DNA from: Cannabis sativa
Lineage: Eukaryota > Streptophyta > Magnoliopsida > Rosales > Cannabaceae
DNA: 64,000 nucleotides
NCBI RefSeq assembly: GCF_029168945.1
Contig: NC_083603.1
Location: forward strand, 34,941,396 to 35,005,395
Reading direction: 5' to 3'
Part shown: positions 11,541 through 23,086 of the stretch, one piece after another
Layout of the letters: each line of letters begins with the position of its first letter
Numbering within the stretch: the stretch's first letter is position 1
The notes under the pieces: generated by a model
Database searches by the model: none
Told to the model about the DNA's origin: nothing
Seen by the model: only the letters and a program-made list of their open reading frames with translations
Translations under genes and position numbers: made by a program

Positions 11541-14500
11541 AAGTAGGAGATTTTTAAGATTGAGGATTTATATCAATTGGGAATAGAATTTCGGGATTAT
11601 AATCATATGCGTCATTTAATTTCTTAAGAGAAAATATAATGACATGAAATGATTTATAGACCATTCATCCAATGATATGTTTTTAAAGCTAATTCAAAAT
11701 GACTAAGCTAAGAGGAATTAGGATAATTTCGTTTATAAATAAGAATCCAACGATGTTTCGATTAGCGAAAGACAAAGTAATCTTATTTATGTAATCTTCT
11801 TATTTCATATTGTAAAAATACTAGTCTAAGGTGTCATCAATTGATGAACAGCTAGATGTTGCATATACAATATTTATCTTTTGAGATCTTACACTATTAT
11901 GTATGTCTAATCGTGAAAATCCATTAGGGATTTATCTCATTAGAAAAACAAACATGTTAGACCAACAATGAAGATTCGAAATTAAACTACAACTTAATAA
12001 CAGAAAATAACATGGTTCAATATAAATTCATACACAATTCAGAAATTATAAGCATATAGCAAGTAGGAATGACAAGTGAAAATACTAAAACATACAATCC
12101 TAAATAATTTCTAAGGTTTTTCAACAAACTGATACAGTGTCCCGGTAGGCGAGAGTCAAAGTATCATTTATTGAATAGAGTTGTCAGCTCATCTAAAATA
12201 GAAACCATTCTAGCAACCTTTTATTCGATCAAAATAAGAATCCAACGTTGTCCCGGTAGGCGAGAGTCAAGGTTATTCTCATTTTATGAGCTTCCACCAT
12301 TGTTTCATGTTTTATGAGTTTATCTCTAAGTAGTCACCGTAGGGGAGAGTCTAAATAGAGACGAAAACTCACAAAACACTTATCAAATGAAATCTTACGG
12401 TGTTAAATGCGTTCAACGAATAACCATCCATAGGGGGACGAAGTCTAGCATCTCGAGGTTATATTGAAAACATTTAACTTTTGTAAGACCAACAATGGAG
12501 ATCGAATATCTTAATAATAATCAAGCTCATTATTTAAAGTGAGTTGTATTTTCTTTGATTCTCTTTATTTAATTTATTTATTTTAAAAATATATATTTAT
12601 TTAAAATTTCCAATTTAGAATGAAAAATTCTAAATATAAATTTTAATTTAATATTTATAAATTTTACTTACATGGATATAAAAATAACATGAATTATTTC
12701 CATCTTAGTAATAATTTCCAATAAATATTTAGAAAAATATTCAATTTAAGTTGTTATAAAATTAATATAAATTAATTTACAACTCAAATTTAATTTTCTA
12801 TAAATATATATTGCATTTCGAAAAATTAAAGTATATAAGAATACAATTTTCGAAAAATGCATATTAAAATAAAAAATAAATCCTCGAAAAATTATTCTAA
12901 TTTAATGTTGGTCCAAAATTAATTAATAAAATTAATTTACAACAAAAAATATAATTTTCCTATTTAATTAAATATATAAGAAAAATTTCAAATATTTAAG
13001 TATGATGATGAAAATCAACTTAAATATTAATTTTCTATTTAATTAAATACACTAGAAAAATACTTCAAGCAAAAATATCACCTATCTAGATTTTCCTTTG
13101 ACTAATTAATTCAATTTCTAATAATATACTTTAATTCAATTTATTTTAAATTAATCAATAAATGAAAAAATCATTGATTTAAGTTGATCCAAGAATTAAT
13201 TAAAATAAATAATTAATTTACAACTTAATCTATTTTTCAAGATAAAATTCGAAATTCTAGCATTTAAGAACTGCAATTTCGAAAATTTGATTAATAAAAT
13301 AAAGAAAAAATATATTTTGAAAATTATTTAAATTTAGTTGAAAAAATAAATTTCAACTAAAAATAATTTTCTATTTAATTAAATGTCATGAAAAAGAAAT
13401 ATTTAAGTATGATGATAAAAATCAACTTAGATATTTAATTTATAAATTAATTAAATGTATTAAATTCAAGAAATAAATAATTAAGTGTAGAGAAGGCTTA
13501 ATTATTAATCTCTAGTTTAATACTAGGAAAAAATATACTTAAAATAAATTGTACCAAAATTAATTATTTAAATAATTAATTTCACAATGTATAATATTTT
13601 CCTATTTAATATTAGAAATAATAAGTAGTCTAGAAATAACTATCTAGAAAATATCTTATTTGACTAAGTATCTTTTCCACAAAATTTGAAAAATATCTAA
13701 TTTAAGTTGTATTAAAAAAAAATCTAGAACTTAAATATTTTCAAATTTAAATTTAATTAAATATCAAAAATTAAGTTGTAACCACTTAATTTGAAAATAT
13801 TCCAATTAAGTTAATATTTGAAAAGATATTAACTTAAAAAAAATATCTAAGATATTCCATTTTAAGTTAATATTCGAAAAGATATTAACTTAAAAAATAT
13901 CTAAAGAATCTTAATAACCAATGCCTAAAATTCCTCAACTTAATTTTGAAATTTGAAATTCAAAAGATATTCAGATTTAAGTTGGTTAGTTGTAGATAAC
14001 TAAATATCAACTTAAATAAGAATATTTAATGAAAAATTTAAATTAAGTTCCATAAAGAATCTAGATGGTTATAATTCTATATTTAATTAAATACAAGAAA
14101 ATACATATAGTTTAGCTTAGAATAAAGAATTCTTTAAACTATAATTTTCTTAAATTAATTTCAAAATAAATGAAATTAATTATGTTGCTAATCAATTTTA
14201 TTAGGTTAAACTAGTGTAATTAACCTAGTACAGTTGTTCAAATCAGGCAAATGGGCCTTCACAATTGGGGTGGTTCATGTGAGGGGGTGCTGGGTTCAGT
14301 ATGTCGTACCCACTTCTATGGCTCCTAACTCTCACACAAGGCCCAAAAGAGAGGAATTTAACCTTAATAAGAACAACTGTTATTAATTGAATAAGCCCAA
14401 TAACTAAATGGGCCTAAATAAATTCTATCAAGAACTATGATAATTTATTTTAGCAACAACAACCTATATGTATCTATAATCAAATTAAACACATAGGCTC

Positions 14501-15668
14501 ACACATGCACACTTTGGATGGGTCCTATCATGTTGCTAGGTCATACACAGATGAAAGAAGATTGTAAATATACCTGTTACAAATTATTATCTTGACCAAG
14601 GGAGTCATCAGATCATTAGATCTTGCAAAAAGTAACCATGTCTATTTGCAATCAAGTAATAATAGGTTTTGAAAACTTACAAACAAGCTAAAACACATAC
14701 TCCTGCAACAAGGTTAGCTGGATAGTTGGATGTAGGATTTATTTAATTTTAAATTAAATTATTAATTTCGAAATAATTAATTAAATAAATAAAATATTTA
14801 TTTTTCGAAAATTAAAAAAAATAAAAAAAATTCGAAAATTTAAAAAAAAAATTTAAATTTAAAATTAAACCTACAATTTTGAAAAATTAGGTTTCAACCA
14901 ACCTAAATATCATTTCAAAATTTGCTAACTACTTTTAAATTTTTAAATTTTATTTTATAAATAAAAATTAAATAAAAAATTAAAAAAGATAAACGAATAT
15001 CTTTTTCAAATTTTAAATGTAATTTAAATAAATAAAATAACAAAATTTAAAAAATTAGCAAAATATCTTATATCATTTAAAAATTACATGATTATAATTA
15101 TCTTATTTTAAATTTAAAATAAGAGAAGATATAATCAAATTTTAAAATAAGATAGATTTTTAAGCAAGAAGATAGATACTAATTCTATTCAAATTCAAAT
15201 TACACTAATATCTTGAATTAAATTTAAAAAATATTAAATTAATTCAAAAAGATAATTAGAATTGAATTAGGAATAGTAATAGTATATATATAGAACTACA
15301 CAAAAAATCGGAAGTTAATTCCATGAAAAAGCATGAAAAATCGAAGAAAAACAAAAAAATTGTGAACTGTACGGACAGTTTCGCGATCGCAGGAAAATTT
15401 CAGCACAACCCCGATTTTTTTTCAAATCTTCAAAAATTCAAAACTAATTCAAATAAAATCGAAATTGAGTTCTGTGAAAGGCTAACTTGCTTAATTTTTC
15501 CCATACTATCCAATAAAAATAATTCCAGAAACAGAATCGCAGTTATTTTTCACGAAAATTTACAAACATCAATCAATCATCAAATAACACTCAATACAAC
15601 ATGATACCATCCAAAGAACATACAAACAATCGTTTTAAAGTCAAAATTTCTTGCAGGTAAATCAATTA

Positions 15669-15685
15669 CCATGGCTCTGAGGCCA
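15669..15685 (-). other. Primer binding site of copia B
   Basis: The minus strand reads TGGCCTCAGAGCCATGG two bases inside the LTR end at 15688. It resembles the initiator tRNA-Met primer site of plant retrotransposons (TGGTATCAGAGCC) with differences at the fourth and fifth positions. The same sequence follows the 5' LTR of E (40596-40612), and F has a near copy (50666-50682). Confidence 0.75.
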
Positions 15686-15687
15686 GT

Positions 15688-17326
15688 TGTTGGAAATTAT
15701 TTTACCAGGATCTTAGATCTACTCACAAGTATGTTGATTAACACCCTAAATATGAACTTTCTAAAACGATGAAATAAACACATATAAAGTTTAGGAAACC
15801 TTACATTGGGTGCAGCGGAACATAATGACTCCTTCCGTTCAGATATCTAGCCCTTGATTCCTTTCTGTAGCAGAGCATTATCAATATCTGAACCTGGATC
15901 TCTTTCTCTGAATCTTTGATGCTGAAACTCCTTCTTGATGAAAGTCTTTCTTCACGATCTTCCTCACTATGATTGAGGTATCACTTGCTGTGTGTGGGCA
16001 CTACTCTCACACTAAGATTTTCGAAATTGAAGAGGGAAGGAGAAAGATAAGGGTCAGCCAAAGATAGGGAGAGAGAAGGCTCAGTTTTTTCTGAATCAGA
16101 AGTGTAGAAATTTCAGTGTAAATTTCCTGAAGCCTTCACTATCTATTTATAGCATTCCACTAGGGTTAGGTTTGAATTATTTGGCATTAAAATAATGAAA
16201 ATATCAGTTTAAATTTCCTACAAAAGTGGCTGGCCCTATACAAGTGGATTTGGGCCTCACTTTTTGCAATTTTGCAATTTTATCTTTTCTGCATCTAATT
16301 TTCTCAAAAACGCCAATTTTCTAATTCAACAATTTAAATGCCGATTCTAACTATTTAATAACTATAAATAATTATTAAATAATATTGTCATTTATCATAT
16401 TTATTAATTGAACCATACAAAGTATCATATTTAACAAATATGTCCCTATAAACTCTTTCTTTACAATTTCGCCGTTACTTAGTGAAAAATTCACAAATAG
16501 ACATAGTCTAATTTGAGAATTATAATTGATTAATCAAAACCAATTACATGAGTCTTACAAGCAATATTATCTCAACTAGTGGGGGGACCATGGGTCTATA
16601 TAACCGAGCTTCCAATAAGTAGATCAATAATTTAACACTAAAATTCACTAACTTATTAATTCTTCGTTGAATCCACGCATAGAACTTAGAATTGCACTCT
16701 CAGTATATAGAATGCTCTATATGTTCCACCATATAGATACATCATTAGTTATCCATTGTTATAATCCTAATGTGATCAATTGTCCTCTATATGAATGATC
16801 TACACAGTAAAGGGATTAAATTACCGTAACACCCTACTATGTATTTTATCCTTAAAACACTTGACCCCGTATAAATGATATTTCAGCTTATGTGAAATGA
16901 GATCTCCACCATTTATTTTCGTTTGGTCAAGCTCGAAGGAGATCATCCTTTGCTTACTATTCGCCAGATAGAAGCTATAGATTCCATGTTTATGCTAGCG
17001 CTCCCACTCAATTGCACTACCGTGTTCCCAAAAAGTACGTATCACCCTGACCTAAAAGTAGGCTTAACTAACAATTCAAGGAACACGAATAGCCTTTCAA
17101 GATTGAGCTTAATCATAACAGGATTAAGATCATTTGATCTAGGATCAACTAGGCAATATTCACTTGAATAGATTTTACGGTAAGTTTCATTAAATCTAAG
17201 TCAAAGTTCAATATCGGTCCCTTCCGATGCATACTCCATGCATCCAACCTGAGCTTTACTTTAACCAATGTTCTGGAAAGAACATAGTATATCTCCAAAT
17301 ACAAGTAAACTCTTGTTGTAGATTAT
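15688..17326 (-). repeat. 5' LTR of copia B, part 1 (interrupted)
   Basis: The LTR begins TGTTGGAAATTATTTTACC on the plus strand and runs until gypsy C inserts after GATTAT at 17326. It is nearly identical to 7420-9055. The TATA box on the minus strand is at 16143-16152. The rest of this LTR resumes at 26332. Confidence 0.92.
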
Positions 17327-19140
17327 TGTAAAGCCCGCTTAGTTAATTTGGAAATTAGCAGTTGTTTATGTTTAATCATGAAATTATTTATAGCTATTTA
17401 AATAATTTATTGTACTGTTATTTATGTTATTCAGTAGCTTGCATATTCTGCATTTCCGGTGTCCGGTATTTTGGAACTCGGCGTTTGGCTCAGTAGAAAT
17501 CACAACTTAGTATGTTAGTAGTTTGGGGACGGGTTTTAGACATTGGGAATGTCGGGAATGGCCGGGAATTTAGAATTTCCCAAAAATATCCCTTTAGTAT
17601 GATTTTCATGATTTTATGGTGGAGGGGCAAAATGGTCTTTTTGCCCCATTAGTGTTTTGTCTTTTAGTGACTTTTTATTTGAAAATTAATTGTTTATTTT
17701 ATTTTAATTAGTGGCTGAAATAAGTGGTTTAAGTGGCATTACTCATTTACTTTTCTCATTTTCTACACTTAGCAAAAATTAAGAAAAAAAAACTTTGAAA
17801 AGAAAATTCTCTCAAGCCTTCTCTCTATTTCGGCTGAGGCATTAGGGTGCATGAAGCTGATTTTTCTCTTTGATTTCCAAGCAAACTCTCATCCTTTCTA
17901 AGCATTCTTCAAGCTAGGTTAGCTTCTCTTAATTTTCTTCTTTGAAATTATGAAAAATGTTGAAATTTTGAGTATATGCATGCTTCTTGTGGCTGTGGTT
18001 ATTACTGTGTTTTGTTGTTGATTTCTGAAGTGTAAAGCATGTCTAATTGAAGTTAATTAAGTGATTTTGAAAGCATGTTAGATAGGTTGTGCAAGCTTTA
18101 AGTTTTTATGCAAAGTATCATTTTCAAAGAGTATTGATTGAATCTGTTGCTGGGTTATTGTTGAGGTTTTTGTTTGATTTCAGAAGCTATTTCAAGCTTA
18201 TTTGAGTAGAATTAACTAGGTTTTGATGCATGTTAGTGGATTTAACCAAGTTTGAGTTTTGGAACTCAAAGCTTGGTCTTTAATGGTGAATTTTGTCTCT
18301 GTGAGTTCTGGGTGAATTTGTTGCCTTTAAATGGTTATTTGGGGCATATAGAACAGGTCTGGAAGGTTTGTATTGATTTGGGTTAGAATTGATCAAGTTA
18401 GGAATTTTTGAAAAATTCCTGCGAGGAACCGGAATTCCGGTTGTGCAACCGGAATTCCGGATGGGTGTCCAGTAATTCCCAGAACCGGAATTCCGGTTGG
18501 GCAACCGGTCTACCGGTTGGGGAATTTTTAGAAACCCTAGTTTTCCTCGTTTTTATGTTTTTAGGGGTATTGCCATGCTTTTTATCGATAGGGAAACTTT
18601 TAGTTCCTAGTTTAAGTCCCCGGGAAGTGATTTAGCGTGTCACTTATAGCGTTGTGATTTTTATGGTTTAGGAGCCAGTAATCCGCCGCTCAGCTTCAGT
18701 TGCAGTCAGGTTGACGGGCACACCTGAAATCGGAATCCAGGTAAGATATTATTATGCTTTTCTTACTGAGTCTGTCGACTCACAGTTTATTATGCTTTTC
18801 TTAAAAGTCGTCTATAGCTGATGGACCGTGAGCGAGCTTATGAGATTGTACATGTCGGGGCGGTTAGGCCTGGAGCGTACGATCCTCGGGACAGCAAGGC
18901 TGAAATTTTGTAACTGGTCGTTAGACGACTTTTAATTTTATGTAACAGTTAAACAGTTAAATCTTTTGTAAATTATTTTATAATCGGGATCCCGAGTCTT
19001 TTGTAATATTGTTTTATAAGTTTAATTATAAAGCAAAATTTTAATTAATCACGTTTTTCCATAAACCTCGTTGATTAGCAACGAGCTGCACAGTACGTTT
19101 AAAAATCACGTAATACGCCTAAGTTAGTTAGGGTGTTACA
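17327..19140 (+). repeat. 5' LTR of gypsy C (internally deleted)
   Basis: The LTR starts TGTAAAGCCCGCTTAG and ends TAGGGTGTTACA, 1814 bp against 2224 bp for the partner LTR. The difference is mainly a 410 bp gap after 18747 (bases 25526-25935 of the 3' LTR have no counterpart) plus a short replaced stretch at 18790-18814. It therefore lacks both the 59 bp direct repeats and the hairpin repeats. A cluster of CCGG-rich palindromes lies at 18427-18500. The open stretches inside (18280-18504 and 18408-18635) are chance frames in LTR DNA. Confidence 0.93.
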
Positions 19141-19143
19141 ATT

Positions 19144-19156
19144 TGGTATCAAAGCC
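19144..19156 (+). other. Primer binding site of gypsy C
   Basis: TGGTATCAAAGCC begins three bases after the LTR end. It matches the plant initiator tRNA-Met primer site (TGGTATCAGAGCC) with one difference, so minus-strand DNA synthesis would be primed by tRNA-iMet. Confidence 0.85.
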
Positions 19157-19422
19157 GCAAGGTTGTCTTCCGAAGATCGTCACGACATGTACAATCATCA
19201 TCAGCAGTTAGCTCGGTTCACGGTTCAGTAAGCCTTTATTGCTTTAGTAGTTTATTTTATTCAGTTATGAAAAAGAAAAGCCTGTTAGGAAGCATGTTAG
19301 TAGCCTGATAGTAGAATAGGCGCATGTTTCGTTTTTAATTTCCAAATTAAGCGGCATTAGTAAGCTCTCCCTGAATACGACCTGATATGCCAAATCTTGG
19401 TTTCGCAGGCGGTTCTAACTAG

Positions 19423-20742
19423 ATGGACGCCAGGCGGACTACCAGGAGTCAGGGCAACTCCGTAGGGTCGAATCAGGGCCAGGGAGCTCAGTTTCCCCCA
19501 CCTGCTAGGGGCCGAGGCAGAGGTCCCCGAGGCAGGGCTCGTGGCCGGGGTGATGAGAACCCGCCACAGGCTGCCCGAGCTCCCCGGCTCGATCGGGGAG
19601 CCCCGAATCGGGAGTTACGGTTTGCGGAGATGCAAGCCCGGATCGAAGAACAAGACCTCGAGATTCGAGAGGTTGAGACGGCGGGGTGCTCCTGCCGGTT
19701 CGTGCCTATAGTTCCGGTGGCACACCTTCGCGCCCGTGCCGAGATAGTGGTGGCGGCCCATAGATTGGAACCTTTATATGAGCGGTTCCGGAAGCAGGCA
19801 CCTCCGGTATTCCTGGGAGGTCCGGATGTAATGAAAGCCGAGCAGTGGCTGACGGTGATCACAAAGATACTGAATTTCATGGGTGTCACCGGTAACGACA
19901 GAGTGGTGTGCGCCACGTTTCAGTTCCAGGAGGACGCGTTGGTATGGTGGGACATGGTGTCTCAGATCCATGACGTCACCACCATGACCTGGGAAAGGTT
20001 CCAGGAACTCTTTAATGCAAAGTATTACAATGAGGCGGTCAGAAGCACCAAGAGGAAAGAGTTCGTTCACCTGACCCAGCGGGAGAACATGAGCTTCACT
20101 GAGTATACTACTCAGTTTGATCGGTTGGCGAGGTTAGCCTCGGGAATTGTGCCGACCGATTTCAGCAAGAAGGAGAAGTATCTAGACGGGTTGAATCCCA
20201 AGATCAGGCATGATCTGATGATTACCACCGACGACAGCACCACCTATGCTCAGATGGTGGAGAAGGCACTGCGAGCTGAGGGCGCAGTGGGGTGCATTTC
20301 AGAATCAGCGAGTACTCCGGTTAGTGGCGGGGCTCCTACCCCTCCTGCATCAGGCTATAGCAGGGGGAGTAGTGGTTCGGCCATTGATCAGAGGAAGAGG
20401 GCACCCACGCCCGGCGGCTCGAGTCAGAACAAGATGTTCCGGGGGAACCAGAACAGAGGGAGTCGTCCTGGTGGTACTGAGACCCGATTCTCCTACCCCG
20501 AGTGCCCTAGCTGCAAGAGGCACCATCGGGGTGAGTGCAAAGGTCAGGGATGCTTTCATTGTGGCATGCCCGGACACTTCAAGAGGGAATGTCCCCAGCT
20601 TCGACCAGAGGTACCGAGAGCTCCAGCGATACCCACTTCAGCCAGGGTATTCGCTATCACGCAGGCTGATGCAGATGCCAGCCCATCAGTAGTCACAGGT
20701 CAGCTTTCTGTTAACAACTCGCTATATTCGATCTTTGTTTGA
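19423..20742 (+). CDS. gag: Gypsy C Gag protein (439 aa, frameshifted end)
   Basis: This is the structural Gag protein, which packages the element RNA in virus-like particles in the cytoplasm. It starts at an ATG 280 bp after the LTR. Residues 1-60 are rich in Arg, Gly and Pro; the retrotransposon Gag domain covers about 110-260 with the usual aromatic segment ALVWWDMV. Residues 361-372 form a first cysteine/histidine cluster (CPSC...HHRGEC) and 377-390 a CCHC zinc knuckle (CFHCGMPGHFKREC). The frame ends just before the protease motif, where the next frame takes over with overlap at 20735, so a one-base shift separates Gag from Pol. Its local GC content is much higher than that of the surrounding DNA. 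The identification is secure; whether a working protein is made is not. Confidence 0.93.
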   Translation: MDARRTTRSQGNSVGSNQGQGAQFPPPARGRGRGPRGRARGRGDENPPQAARAPRLDRGAPNRELRFAEMQARIEEQDLEIREVETAGCSCRFVPIVPVAHLRARAEIVVAAHRLEPLYERFRKQAPPVFLGGPDVMKAEQWLTVITKILNFMGVTGNDRVVCATFQFQEDALVWWDMVSQIHDVTTMTWERFQELFNAKYYNEAVRSTKRKEFVHLTQRENMSFTEYTTQFDRLARLASGIVPTDFSKKEKYLDGLNPKIRHDLMITTDDSTTYAQMVEKALRAEGAVGCISESASTPVSGGAPTPPASGYSRGSSGSAIDQRKRAPTPGGSSQNKMFRGNQNRGSRPGGTETRFSYPECPSCKRHHRGECKGQGCFHCGMPGHFKRECPQLRPEVPRAPAIPTSARVFAITQADADASPSVVTGQLSVNNSLYSIFV

Positions 20743-21202
20743 TTCTGGGGCTACACATTCTTATGTAGCGGCCAGGGTCTTTAGTAAGTTGGGTAGACCC
20801 TTTGATAGATATGAATCAGGGTTTGGAACCCTGTTACCTGGCGGAGAATTGGTTATCTCCAATAGGTGGATTAGGTCTATGCCGATCAGGATAGATGGTA
20901 GAGAGTTAAGCGCTGATCTGATAGAGATGAGCTTAGTCGAATTTGATATTATTTTACGAATGGATTTCCTATCTAAATATTCGGCGAGCATCGACTGTAA
21001 GAGGAAGATGGTGGTCTCCCAACCGGAAAGTGAAGAACCATTTGTATTTGTTGGTTCGGTTCAGGGATCTCGGATCCCGGTGATCTCGGCTATGTCAGCG
21101 AGAGAATTGTTGCACGGCGGGTGCTTAGGGTTTCTGGCCGTGGTGGTGGACACCACTCGGCCAGACACCATTCGGCCAGAGGACATCAGAGTGGTTCGGT
21201 AA
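20735..21202 (+). CDS. pol: Gypsy C protease domain fragment
   Basis: This is the aspartic protease part of the gag-pol polyprotein, which cleaves the polyprotein during particle maturation. The catalytic triplet is in FDSGATHSYV at its very start (Asp at residue 3 of this frame), and IILRMDFLSKYSASIDC matches the later conserved region of gypsy proteases (normally ILGMDWL). The frame has no proper start; it is the continuation of Gag after a one-base shift. It ends at TAA 21200-21202 exactly where related polyproteins read on into the [11 protein letters not shown] segment, so the stop is a point mutation and not a natural end. Confidence 0.88.
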   Translation: MFDSGATHSYVAARVFSKLGRPFDRYESGFGTLLPGGELVISNRWIRSMPIRIDGRELSADLIEMSLVEFDIILRMDFLSKYSASIDCKRKMVVSQPESEEPFVFVGSVQGSRIPVISAMSARELLHGGCLGFLAVVVDTTRPDTIRPEDIRVVR

Positions 21203-21205
21203 TTT

Positions 21206-23071
21206 TTGGACGTCTTTCCCGAAGAACTTCCAGGGTTACCACCTCAGCGGGAGATTGATTTCGTGATTGACTTGGCACCAGGGGTGGATCCGGTTTCCAA
21301 AGCCCCGTATAGGATGGCTCCAGCTGAACTTAAGGAATTAAAGATTCAGCTCCAAGGGTTGCTTGACATAGGGTTCATTCGGCCCAGTGTGTCACCCTGC
21401 GGAGCCCCGGTTTTGTTCGTCAAGAAGAAGGATGGATCTATGAGAATGTGCATCGACTACAGAGAGTTGAACAAGCTGACGGTGAAGAATAAATATCCAT
21501 TACCTAGGATCGATGACTTGTTCGATCAGCTTCAGGGGAAGACGGTCTTTTCTAAGATTGATCTCCGTTCGGGTTATCATCAGTTGAGAATCCGAGAGGA
21601 GGACATTCCGAAGACGGCTTTCCGCACTAGGTATGGACATTACGAGTTTCTGGTTATGTCATTCGGACTAACCAATGCTCCTGCAGCATTCATGGACCTG
21701 ATGAATAGAGTATTCAAGGATTTCTTCGATATCTGTGTGATTGTGTTTATCGACGACATCCTCGTGTACTCTCAATCAGAAGAGGAGCATGAGTTACATC
21801 TTCAGATGGTACTGCAACGGCTTCGAGAGCATAGACTTTATGCCAAGTTCAAGAAATGCGAGTTCTGGCTATCTCAGGTGTCCTTCCTAGGGCACATTGT
21901 GAGTAAAGATGGGATCAAGGTGGATCCCGGGAAGATTGAATCCGTCAGGGATTGGCCGAGACCGAAGACAGTGACAGAGATCAGAAGCTTCTTGGGATTA
22001 GCTGGGTACTACCGTAGGTTCGTGGAGGGGTTCTCCAAAATCTCAATGCCCCTAACCGAGCTTACAAAGAAGAATCAGCGGTTTATCTGGTCAGATAAAT
22101 GCGAAGCTGGTTTTCAGGAGCTGAAACAGAGGTTGATTACTGCTCCGGTACTAGCTTTGCCTTCGGACAAGGAGAAGTTCGTAGTCTACTGTGACGCATC
22201 CAAACAGGGTTTGGGGTGTGTATTGATGCAAGCCGATCGGGTTATCGCTTATGCCTCCCGTCAGTTAAAGGATTATGAACAGCGATACCCGACTCATGAT
22301 TTAGAATTGGCCGCAGTGGTTTTTGCACTGAAGATTTGGCGGCATTACCTTTATGGGGAGAAGTGTGAGATCTATACCGACCATAAAAGTCTCAAGTATT
22401 TCTTTACTCAGAAAGATTTGAACATGAGACAAAGGCGTTGGTTGGAATTAGTGAAGGATTACGATTGCGAGATCCTCTATCATCCCGGAAAAGCCAATGT
22501 AGTGGCCGATGCCCTGAGCAGAAAGGGTCCCGGGCAAGTAGCTAGCATGGTTCAGATCTCACCCCAGCTAGCAGAGGATATGGTTAGATCCAGCATTGAG
22601 TTTGTGGTAGGTCAGGTTCACAACTTGACGCTGCAATCTGATCTGTTAGAAAGAATAAAAGTCGCTCAGATGACAGATCCGGAGTTAGTGAAGATCCGAG
22701 ATGAGGTATTGGCTGGTCAAGCCAAAGACTTTTCGATGTCAGATAGTGGGATGCTTTTGTTTAAAGCCAGGGTTTGTGTTCCGAACAGTGTGGAACTTAG
22801 AAATGAGATCTTTGAGGAGGCTCATTTTACCCCATATTCTCTGCATCCCGGCACCACCAAGATGTACCAAGATTTGAAACCGTACTTCTGGTGGAGCGGT
22901 ATGAAGAAGAATTTGGTAGAATTCGTATCGAGATGCCTCACGTGTCAGCAGATTAAGGCTGAACATCAGAGACCAGCAGGGTTGTTGCAGCCTCTAACCC
23001 TACCAGAATGGAAATGGGAGGATATTACGATGGATTTTGTGGTCGGGTTACCTAGGACCACGGGTTTGTAA
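21206..23071 (+). CDS. pol: Gypsy C reverse transcriptase-RNase H-integrase N-terminal part (621 aa)
   Basis: This is the central part of Pol, which copies the element RNA to DNA. The linker [12 protein letters not shown] opens the frame. RT shows the fingers/palm segments [16 protein letters not shown] and the catalytic FIDD at residues 181-184. RNase H has [11 protein letters not shown] (Asp 330) and [11 protein letters not shown] (Asp 392). The integrase HHCC zinc finger uses His 540, His 547, Cys 577 and Cys 580, and the first catalytic Asp of the core is at 610 ([11 protein letters not shown]). All catalytic residues I can check are present. The start (TTG at 21206) only marks the position after the TAA; the true protein is continuous with protease. 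The frame ends at TAA 23069-23071, where relatives have a tyrosine codon before DSIWV. Confidence 0.93.
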   Translation: MDVFPEELPGLPPQREIDFVIDLAPGVDPVSKAPYRMAPAELKELKIQLQGLLDIGFIRPSVSPCGAPVLFVKKKDGSMRMCIDYRELNKLTVKNKYPLPRIDDLFDQLQGKTVFSKIDLRSGYHQLRIREEDIPKTAFRTRYGHYEFLVMSFGLTNAPAAFMDLMNRVFKDFFDICVIVFIDDILVYSQSEEEHELHLQMVLQRLREHRLYAKFKKCEFWLSQVSFLGHIVSKDGIKVDPGKIESVRDWPRPKTVTEIRSFLGLAGYYRRFVEGFSKISMPLTELTKKNQRFIWSDKCEAGFQELKQRLITAPVLALPSDKEKFVVYCDASKQGLGCVLMQADRVIAYASRQLKDYEQRYPTHDLELAAVVFALKIWRHYLYGEKCEIYTDHKSLKYFFTQKDLNMRQRRWLELVKDYDCEILYHPGKANVVADALSRKGPGQVASMVQISPQLAEDMVRSSIEFVVGQVHNLTLQSDLLERIKVAQMTDPELVKIRDEVLAGQAKDFSMSDSGMLLFKARVCVPNSVELRNEIFEEAHFTPYSLHPGTTKMYQDLKPYFWWSGMKKNLVEFVSRCLTCQQIKAEHQRPAGLLQPLTLPEWKWEDITMDFVVGLPRTTGL

Positions 23072-23086
23072 GATTCCATCTGGGTA

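Larger units (their letters stand above)
9314..15687 (-). mobile_element. Copia B internal region
   Basis: Read on the minus strand, the order is primer site (15685-15669), a long AT-rich leader (about 15650 to 12100) and a broken gag-pol remnant (about 12000 to 9330), then the polypurine tract. The leader holds three copies of the GACTCTC-type motif, at 12333-12351, 12250-12268 and 12139-12157. It also contains a short GC-richer stretch at 15372-15392 with ACTGTACGGACAGT and GCGATCGC palindromes. The 93-codon open stretch at 15323-15604 lies on the opposite strand to the element and is not a gene. Confidence 0.85.

Noticed and set aside
15669..15685. Possible tRNA gene matches at primer sites
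   Set aside because: Only 13-18 bases complementary to tRNA 3' ends are present; no cloverleaf or promoter boxes.
19488..20577. Minus-strand and alternative-frame ORFs within gypsy C gag (for example 19488-19916, 19774-20070, 20246-20692)
   Set aside because: Shadows of the GC-rich gag frame; the gag frame has the domain and zinc-knuckle motifs.
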